From Thermohalobaculum sp035512995 (lineage in GTDB: Bacteria; Pseudomonadota; Alphaproteobacteria; Rhodobacterales; Rhodobacteraceae): a DNA stretch of 11,365 nucleotides. The notes below the pieces were generated by a model. The model did no database searches, was not told the origin of the DNA, and saw only the letters and a list, made by a program, of their open reading frames with translations. The position numbers and the translations under genes are program-made. Of the stretch, positions 6,836 through 11,365 are shown in pieces. Location of the stretch: the NCBI GenBank assembly GCA_035512995.1, contig DATKCY010000209.1, positions 1 to 11,365 of the forward strand, given 5' to 3'. The first letter of the stretch is position 1. Each line of letters opens with the position of its first letter.

Positions 6836-8032
6836 ATGAAGAAAGTTCTGCTGAGCACCAGCGCCATCGCGCTCGTCGGTGCCTTTGCCACGTCCGCCTC
6901 CGCCAATGAGTGGGACGTGGACGTCGGCGGCTACATGGAGCAGTTCGTCGCCTACTCGAACGTCGACCTCAAGCTTCTGGACGACGACAACGGCTACAAC
7001 GGCGTCGACGTGAAGTCGGACGCGGAAATCATCTTCGTGCCCTCGATCACGCTCGACAACGGCCTGCAGTTCGGCGCGAACGTGCAGCTCGAGGCGAACA
7101 CGTCCGGCGACCAGATCGATGAGTCGTACATGTTCATCGAGGGCTCGTTCGGCGAGGTCAACCTGGGCTCGGAGAACTCGGCCGGCTACAAGATGACCTA
7201 CGCCGCGCCCGACGTCACCGTCGTCGGCGTCAACTCCGGCTCGACCACTGCCTTCGCGCCGATCTCGGGCACGGCGACCGGCGTCAGTGGCAGCGCGGCC
7301 CTGACCGGCAGCGACCTCTTCCGCGGCACGCTCGGCACGACCTTCCTCGAGAACATGCGCAACAACGACGCGCAGCGGATCACCTACTACACGCCGCGCT
7401 TCTTCGGCTTCCAGGTCGGCGCCTCCTACGCTCGTGACGCCCAGCAGGACAGCAACCAGCAGGTCAACGTCGATGTCCTCGGCACCGTGCACGACATCTG
7501 GGACGTCGGCGCGAACTACGTGAACTCGTTCGGCGACTTCAACGTGGCGGTGTCCGGCCGCTACGGCCTGGCCAACCTCGGCAAGGGCCACGCCGTCGAC
7601 GACGACGACGACGACGATTTCTTCGACAGATTCGACGACGATCCGGAGGTCTGGGCGGTCGGCGCCAACCTCGGCTACGCGGGCTTCACGGTCGGCGGCT
7701 CCTATGCCGAGCAGAACGACGCCGGCTTCATGGACGGCCGCGCCTGGGACGCCGGCGTCGCCTACGAGACCGGCCCCTGGGGCGTGTCGTTCACCTACTT
7801 CGACGGCGAGAACGTCGACAACGACGCCTGGCCGGTGATCGACCGTGACGAGGAGCTCCAGCAGTGGATCGTCGGCCTCAGCTACACGGTCGCGCAGGGC
7901 GTGAAGCTCGGCGCGTTCGGCGGCCACATCGACTTCAAGGAGGACGACGTGTCCGACGAGTTCGGTCCGGGCTTCTCCGGCAACGAGGTCGAGGCCTGGT
8001 TCATCGGCACCAGCGCGGCGATCGCCTTCTGA
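6836..8032 (+). CDS. Outer-membrane porin
   Basis: A 398-residue general porin of the Gram-negative (Porin_4-like) type, expected to form a trimeric 16-stranded barrel for passive uptake of small solutes. A Sec signal peptide covers residues 1-23 (MKK, hydrophobic core, ASA before Asn24). Alternating aromatic/hydrophobic strands follow, and the chain ends in phenylalanine (AAIAF), the usual BAM-recognition end. The mature protein is strongly acidic, with seven aspartates at 255-261 and DDD at 267-269 in a probable loop. The start at 6836 follows GAAAGAGGG and gives the signal peptide; an ATG eight codons upstream is less likely. It is probably transcribed alone, ending at the terminator near 8060-8090. 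The transported substrate cannot be told from sequence. Confidence 0.92.
   Translation: MKKVLLSTSAIALVGAFATSASANEWDVDVGGYMEQFVAYSNVDLKLLDDDNGYNGVDVKSDAEIIFVPSITLDNGLQFGANVQLEANTSGDQIDESYMFIEGSFGEVNLGSENSAGYKMTYAAPDVTVVGVNSGSTTAFAPISGTATGVSGSAALTGSDLFRGTLGTTFLENMRNNDAQRITYYTPRFFGFQVGASYARDAQQDSNQQVNVDVLGTVHDIWDVGANYVNSFGDFNVAVSGRYGLANLGKGHAVDDDDDDDFFDRFDDDPEVWAVGANLGYAGFTVGGSYAEQNDAGFMDGRAWDAGVAYETGPWGVSFTYFDGENVDNDAWPVIDRDEELQQWIVGLSYTVAQGVKLGAFGGHIDFKEDDVSDEFGPGFSGNEVEAWFIGTSAAIAF
7598..7618 (+). repeat. GAC triplet run coding poly-aspartate in the porin
   Basis: Six consecutive GAC codons followed by GAT encode Asp255-261 of the porin. The triplet unit means that slippage would change loop length without breaking the frame. 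The run is next to FFDRF and DDD, making a 15-residue segment with ten aspartates. One Arg in this segment uses AGA, unlike the CGC/CGG usual in this window. Confidence 0.8.
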
Positions 8033-8059
8033 TCACCGGACCTCTTCTGGCTACACGGG

Positions 8060-8090
8060 AACGGGGGGCTTCGGCCCCCCGTTTTCTTTC
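8060..8090 (+). terminator. Intrinsic terminator of the porin gene
   Basis: A perfect stem CGGGGGGC/GCCCCCCG (8062-8069 with 8074-8081) encloses a TTCG loop closed by C-G, the extra-stable cUUCGg tetraloop, and is followed by TTTTCTTTC. Flanking A-T pairs can lengthen the stem. It begins 28 bp after the porin stop and should separate porin from sulfotransferase transcription. Confidence 0.93.
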
Positions 8091-8093
8091 GCG

Positions 8094-8113
8094 CCGCCGC
8101 CTTCCGGCGGCGG
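8094..8113. repeat. Second inverted repeat behind the porin terminator
   Basis: An 8-bp perfect stem CCGCCGCC/GGCGGCGG with loop TTCC follows only a few bases after the terminator's T-run. It has no T-tract on either side. It could be a back-up roadblock or a simple product of triplet-like GC repeats. Confidence 0.45.
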
Positions 8114-8151
8114 ACGGCCCGCTGATGCAGGCCGCGCCACGGCGGCGGCAT

Positions 8152-8179
8152 TTGCCGATCCGGCTGCGTTTGCTATCAG
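8152..8179 (+). promoter_or_regulatory. Candidate promoter of the sulfotransferase-yggS operon
   Basis: TTGCCG (8152-8157) and TATCAG (8174-8179) are 16 bp apart, and the -10 is preceded by TGC, an extended -10 arrangement common in alphaproteobacterial housekeeping promoters. Transcription would start near 8186, about 30 bases before the first sulfotransferase. It lies just after the porin terminator, where a new promoter is needed. Confidence 0.5.
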
Positions 8180-8216
8180 GGGCGCGCGTCCGCACCGAAG
8201 GATCCCGCCCGACGCC

Positions 8217-9047
8217 ATGGCTCGCAGGAACCTCCTCTGGCTTGCCTCCTATCCGAAGTCCGGGAACACCTGGACGCGGGTGCTCCTCGCCAACTACCTG
8301 TTCAACGCGAAGACGCCGGTGCCGATCAACCAGGTGCACCGCCTCGGCATCGGCGATTCGGTGGCCGAGACCTACCGGCGGGCGGCCGGGGGCCGCTTCG
8401 ACCCCGCCGACATCAAGGCGACGCTGGCGCTTCGGCCGAAGGTTCTGCGCGGCATCGCCGCCAACGGGGCCGACGTGAACTTCGTCAAGACGCACGCGCG
8501 CCGCGGCCGGCTCGCCGGCGTCGAGCTCGTGCCGCCGGAGCTCACCCGCGCCGCCGTCTACATCCTGCGCGACCCGCACGACATGGTGCTGTCCTACGCC
8601 CGGCACTACGGCGGCACGCCCGAGGACGCGGTCGCGGCGATGGCGCGAGAGGACCACATCGTGCTCGGCGAGGCCGGCAGCGCCGTGCAGTTCGTCGGCA
8701 ACTGGTCGCGCCACGTCGAGAGCTGGACCCGCACCCGCCGCTTCCCCGTCGTCGTGATCCGCTACGAGGACCTCAAGGCCGACCCGGCCGCCGGCTTCGC
8801 GCGCATCCTCGAGCTGGTCGGCGTGCCGGTCGAGGCCGAGCGGCTCGAACGCGCCATCCGCTTCTCCTCGTTCGAGGAAATGCAGCGCCAGGAGGCGGCG
8901 CACGGCTTCATCGAGCGCTCGGCCCGCGCGGAACGCTTCTTCGCCCGCGGCGAGAGCGGCCGGGGGCGCCGGGAGCTGAGCCCCGAGCTCGCCCGGCGCA
9001 TCGCCGAGGCGCACGGACCCGTCATGCAGGAGCACGGATACCTCTGA
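8217..9047 (+). CDS. PAPS-dependent sulfotransferase, first paralog
   Basis: A 276-residue sulfotransferase (Sulfotransfer_1 type) moving a sulfuryl group from PAPS to an unknown acceptor. The 5'-phosphosulfate loop is YPKSGNTW (12-19) with catalytic Lys14. KTH (91-93) places His93 as the likely catalytic base, and the 3'-phosphate site is RDPHDMVLSYARH (118-130) with Arg118 and Ser126 at the spacing known from SULTs. RYEDL follows at 182-186. The C-terminal KGxxGxW motif reads RGESGRG (244-250), so the tryptophan is replaced by glycine. No signal peptide or membrane segment is seen, so it is cytoplasmic. Only a weak GAAGGA lies 14 bp upstream of the ATG. The stop overlaps the second paralog's start as TGATG. 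Acceptors in bacteria include glycans, lipids and small metabolites. Confidence 0.9.
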   Translation: MARRNLLWLASYPKSGNTWTRVLLANYLFNAKTPVPINQVHRLGIGDSVAETYRRAAGGRFDPADIKATLALRPKVLRGIAANGADVNFVKTHARRGRLAGVELVPPELTRAAVYILRDPHDMVLSYARHYGGTPEDAVAAMAREDHIVLGEAGSAVQFVGNWSRHVESWTRTRRFPVVVIRYEDLKADPAAGFARILELVGVPVEAERLERAIRFSSFEEMQRQEAAHGFIERSARAERFFARGESGRGRRELSPELARRIAEAHGPVMQEHGYL

Positions 9048-9916
9048 TGAACGCGCTCAACCGGATCATCTGGATCGCGTCCTTCCCGAAGTCGGGCAAC
9101 ACGTGGACGCGCATCTTCCTCGCGAACTACTTCCTGCCGAAAGAGCAGGTGCCGGACATCAACAACCTGCGGAAGTTCACGCTTTCCGACATGCGCCAGG
9201 ACTTCTTCGACCGCGCCGCGGGCCGGAAGTTCGAGGCGGCCGACTTCGACGAATGGCTCACGATGCGGGTCAAGGCGCTCCGGCTGATCGCGGCGGCGAA
9301 GCCGAACCCGCACTTCGTCAAGACGCACTGCCAGATCATGCGCGTCGGGCCGATCGACGTCATCCCGCCGGAGCTGACCGCCGCGGCGATCTACGTCCTG
9401 CGCAACCCGTTCGACGTCGTCCCCTCCTATGCGCGCCACATGGACTCCGACCTCGACACCGCGATCGACCGGATGCTCGACGCCAAGCACCTGAACGGCA
9501 TCGGCAGCGGGATCATGGAGACGGTCGGCCGCTGGGACGACCACATCCGCCGCTGGACCGAGGCGCCGGGACTGCCGCGCCACGTCATGCGCTACGAGGA
9601 CATGGTCGCCGACCCCGAGCGCAGCTTCCGCGGCCTGCTCGGCTTTTTGCGCGCGCCCGTGCAGGACGGCCGGCTCCGCCGCGCGGTCCGCGCCTCCTCG
9701 TTCGAGAAGCTCAAGAGCGCGGAGGAGAAGAAGGGATTCATCGAGCGCCCGAAGAACATGAAGGCCTTCTTCGCCAAGGGCAAGGCGGGGGCCTGGCGCG
9801 AGGACCTGACGCCGGCGCAGGTCGCCCGCCTGGTCGAGGGGTTCCGGCCGACCCTGCAGCAGTGGTATCCGGACGTGCTGGCCGAGGCCGAGACGATGGC
9901 CGGGAGCGCCGCGTGA
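9047..9916 (+). CDS. PAPS-dependent sulfotransferase, second paralog
   Basis: A 289-residue cytoplasmic sulfotransferase co-linear with its upstream neighbour and clearly paralogous to it (roughly 35-40% identity judged by eye, not computed). The 5'-phosphosulfate loop is FPKSGNTW (13-20) with Lys15, the likely catalytic base is His94 in KTH (92-94), and the 3'-phosphate site has Arg119 and Ser127 in RNPFDVVPSYARH. RYED is at 182-185. The C-terminal motif KGKAGAW (244-250) is complete, unlike the first paralog. Both share SSFE and GFIER before this motif. The ATG shares a base with the previous stop, and the end overlaps yggS by 4 nt. The substrate is unknown; divergence around residues 28-85 and 95-105 suggests different acceptors. 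Confidence 0.9.
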   Translation: MNALNRIIWIASFPKSGNTWTRIFLANYFLPKEQVPDINNLRKFTLSDMRQDFFDRAAGRKFEAADFDEWLTMRVKALRLIAAAKPNPHFVKTHCQIMRVGPIDVIPPELTAAAIYVLRNPFDVVPSYARHMDSDLDTAIDRMLDAKHLNGIGSGIMETVGRWDDHIRRWTEAPGLPRHVMRYEDMVADPERSFRGLLGFLRAPVQDGRLRRAVRASSFEKLKSAEEKKGFIERPKNMKAFFAKGKAGAWREDLTPAQVARLVEGFRPTLQQWYPDVLAEAETMAGSAA

Positions 9917-10569
9917 GCGGCCTCGAGGACGTCCGGGACCGGATCGCCGCCGCCGCCCGCGCGGCCGGCCGCGACCCGGCGGAGGTCACGCTCGTCGGCG
10001 TCTCGAAGAAGCAGCCCGAGGAGCGCGTCCGCGCCGTGCTCGACGCCGGGCACCGCGTCTTCGGCGAGAACCGGGTGCAGGAGGCGGCCGAGCGCTGGGG
10101 GCCGCTCCGCGAGGACTACCCGGACGTGACCCTGCACCTCGTCGGTCCGCTCCAGTCGAACAAGACCGCCGACGCCGCGCGCCTCTTCGACGTGATCGAG
10201 AGCGTCGACCGCCTGAAGATCGCCCGCCGCCTCGCCGATGCGTTTTCCGAAACCGGCCGGCCGCTGCCCTGCTACGTGCAGGTCAACACGGGCGACGAGA
10301 AGCAGAAGGCGGGCGCCACGCCCGACGAGACCGACGTGCTGGTCGAGGAGTGCCGCAGCCTCGGCCTCGACATCCGCGGCCTCATGTGCATCCCGCCGGA
10401 GGACGAGGAGCCGGCGCTGCACTTCGCGCTGCTCGCGAAGATCGCCGAACGCAATGGCCTCTCCGGCCTCTCAATGGGGATGAGCGGCGACTTCGAAACC
10501 GCAGTCCGCCTCGGCGCGACGGTGGTGCGCGTGGGGTCGGCCCTTTTCGGCGAACGGGACGACGGTTGA
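9913..10569 (+). CDS. yggS: YggS/PLPBP family pyridoxal-phosphate homeostasis protein
   Basis: A 218-residue member of the YggS/PROSC family, single-domain TIM-barrel PLP carriers without known catalysis that keep vitamin B6 and amino-acid pools in balance. The PLP-binding lysine is Lys32 in LVGVSKKQP. Other family signatures are GENRVQEA (51-58), HLVGPLQSNK (75-84), VNTGDEKQKAG (124-134), SMGMSGDFETA (187-197) and VRVGSALFG (205-213). The start is GTG at 9913, overlapping the sulfotransferase stop as GTGA; the frame is open further upstream but that part is the sulfotransferase shadow. Placement behind two sulfotransferases is unusual and may be simple co-transcription. Its 3' end overlaps the convergent cysG gene by 99 bp. 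Confidence 0.95.
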   Translation: MSGLEDVRDRIAAAARAAGRDPAEVTLVGVSKKQPEERVRAVLDAGHRVFGENRVQEAAERWGPLREDYPDVTLHLVGPLQSNKTADAARLFDVIESVDRLKIARRLADAFSETGRPLPCYVQVNTGDEKQKAGATPDETDVLVEECRSLGLDIRGLMCIPPEDEEPALHFALLAKIAERNGLSGLSMGMSGDFETAVRLGATVVRVGSALFGERDDG

Positions 10570-11365
10570 CCCCTTCTCCGCCGCCGCGCCCCGGCGCCAG
10601 CGGAGCATCAGCACCGCCGGGTTCTCGACCGCCGCCGCCTCGACCGTGTAGGCGAGGCAGCCGAGCGTCGTCTTCAGGTGCCGCATCGCGGGCGTGCCCG
10701 CCCGCTCGATGATGTCGACGCCAAGGCTCTCCGGCACTCCGGCCCGGATCAGCTCGGCCGCGATCCGCGGCGCCGCGCTGACGGCCATGTAGAACGCGAC
10801 CGCGCTGCCGCGGCGCGCGTGCTCGGCCCAGTCGGGGGCCTCGCCGTCCGCCGTCTGCCCCGTCGTCAGCACCAGCGAGCGGATCTCGCCCCGCTCGGTC
10901 AGGAAGGTGCCGGTGTCTGCGGCGGCGGCCGAGGCCGCAGTCACGCCCGGCACGACCTCCCAGCCGATGCCGGCGACGTCGAGCGCGTCGGCCTCCTCGG
11001 TTCCGCGCGCGAAGATCCCCGGGTCGCCGCCCTTCAGCCGCACGACGCGGAGGCCGCGCCTCGCCGCGGCGACCATCGCCCGGTTGATCCTTTCCTGCGG
11101 CCAGGCGTGCGCGCCCGGCGCCTTGCCGACGGCCACCCGCTCGGCGTCGCGTCGCGCGAGCTCGAGCACGCCCGGGTCGACCAGCCGGTCGTGGAAGACG
11201 ATGTCCGCCGACTGCAGCCGCTCGACGCCGCGGAGCGTGATGAGGTCGGCCGAGCCCGGGCCGGCGCCGACCAGCGCCACCCGCGGCGCCTGCTGTCCGG
11301 CCGGCGCGCCGCCCGCCTCGATCGCGGCCTCCAGCGCCGCCTCGGCGCCCGCGCGATCGCCGCCG
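10471..11365 (-). CDS. cysG: Uroporphyrinogen-III C-methyltransferase, probable siroheme synthase CysG (5' part outside window)
   Basis: The frame enters from the right edge and holds about 298 codons. The methyltransferase domain starts at VALVGAGPGSADLITLRG (from 11280), continues with VVRLKGGDPGIFARGTEE and VVPGVTAASA, and ends near ENPAVLML. It would methylate uroporphyrinogen III with S-adenosylmethionine to precorrin-2. The 28 codons before the first motif (GDRAGAEAALEAAIEAGG and more) look like the linker after the dehydrogenase/ferrochelatase half of CysG, so I favour full siroheme synthase; a stand-alone CobA starting at GTG 11280 is the alternative. Some motif residues differ from the common form (GGDPGIFARG, TFLTERG, YMAVSAA). 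About 33 C-terminal residues are antisense to yggS and look non-conserved. Confidence 0.8.
   Translation of the reverse strand, partial: GGDRAGAEAALEAAIEAGGAPAGQQAPRVALVGAGPGSADLITLRGVERLQSADIVFHDRLVDPGVLELARRDAERVAVGKAPGAHAWPQERINRAMVAAARRGLRVVRLKGGDPGIFARGTEEADALDVAGIGWEVVPGVTAASAAAADTGTFLTERGEIRSLVLTTGQTADGEAPDWAEHARRGSAVAFYMAVSAAPRIAAELIRAGVPESLGVDIIERAGTPAMRHLKTTLGCLAYTVEAAAVENPAVLMLRWRRGAAAEKGSTVVPFAEKGRPHAHHRRAEADCGFEVAAHPH

Noticed and set aside
6551..7927. Upstream extension of the DUF3576 frame across the porin gene (459 more codons)
   Set aside because: The extension is antisense to the porin and low in complexity (V, D, E, R). A strong AGGAGGGG site and lipoprotein signal mark the true start at 6550.
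9592..10422. Minus-strand open frames opposite the second sulfotransferase and yggS
   Set aside because: Shadows of well-conserved + strand genes, without ribosome-binding sites or recognisable domains.

Overview
The window is GC-rich DNA of an alphaproteobacterium, densely packed with genes. The order rsmG(end)-parA-parB facing holA-lptE-leuS-DUF3576 is the chromosome-partitioning neighbourhood familiar from many Alphaproteobacteria. The porin and the DUF3576 lipoprotein point to the Rhodospirillales in the broad sense, though I cannot fix the order from sequence alone. Acidic surface stretches in the porin would suit a marine or saline habitat, which is a weak inference.

Left part (1-1800, + strand): the last codons of a probable rsmG overlap parA by one base, and parB follows 11 bp later. 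Together parA and parB encode the ATPase and the CTP-binding centromere protein that segregate the chromosome origin.

Middle (1803-6550, - strand): a probable operon reads leftward as DUF3576 lipoprotein, leuS, lptE and holA. The last three overlap (14 nt, then 4 nt), and holA starts at TTG on the lptE stop codon. It serves translation (leucyl-tRNA synthetase), LPS assembly (LptE) and replication (Pol III delta). It meets parB tail to tail with only 2 bp between stop codons. Two strong hairpins lie in the 101 bp between DUF3576 and leuS.

A 285-bp divergent intergenic region (6551-6835) separates DUF3576 from a 398-residue outer-membrane porin (6836-8032, + strand). The porin is followed by a textbook intrinsic terminator with a cUUCGg tetraloop.

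Right part (8217-10569, + strand): a likely promoter precedes three overlapping genes. These are two paralogous PAPS-dependent sulfotransferases and a YggS/PLPBP pyridoxal-phosphate homeostasis protein. A minus-strand gene enters from the right end and encodes the uroporphyrinogen-III methyltransferase part of a probable siroheme synthase (CysG). Its 3' end overlaps the yggS 3' end by 99 bp.

Most of the window is conserved housekeeping DNA. The least explained part is the tandem sulfotransferase pair, translationally coupled to yggS and close to a siroheme gene. No CRISPR array, mobile element, tRNA or rRNA was recognised.
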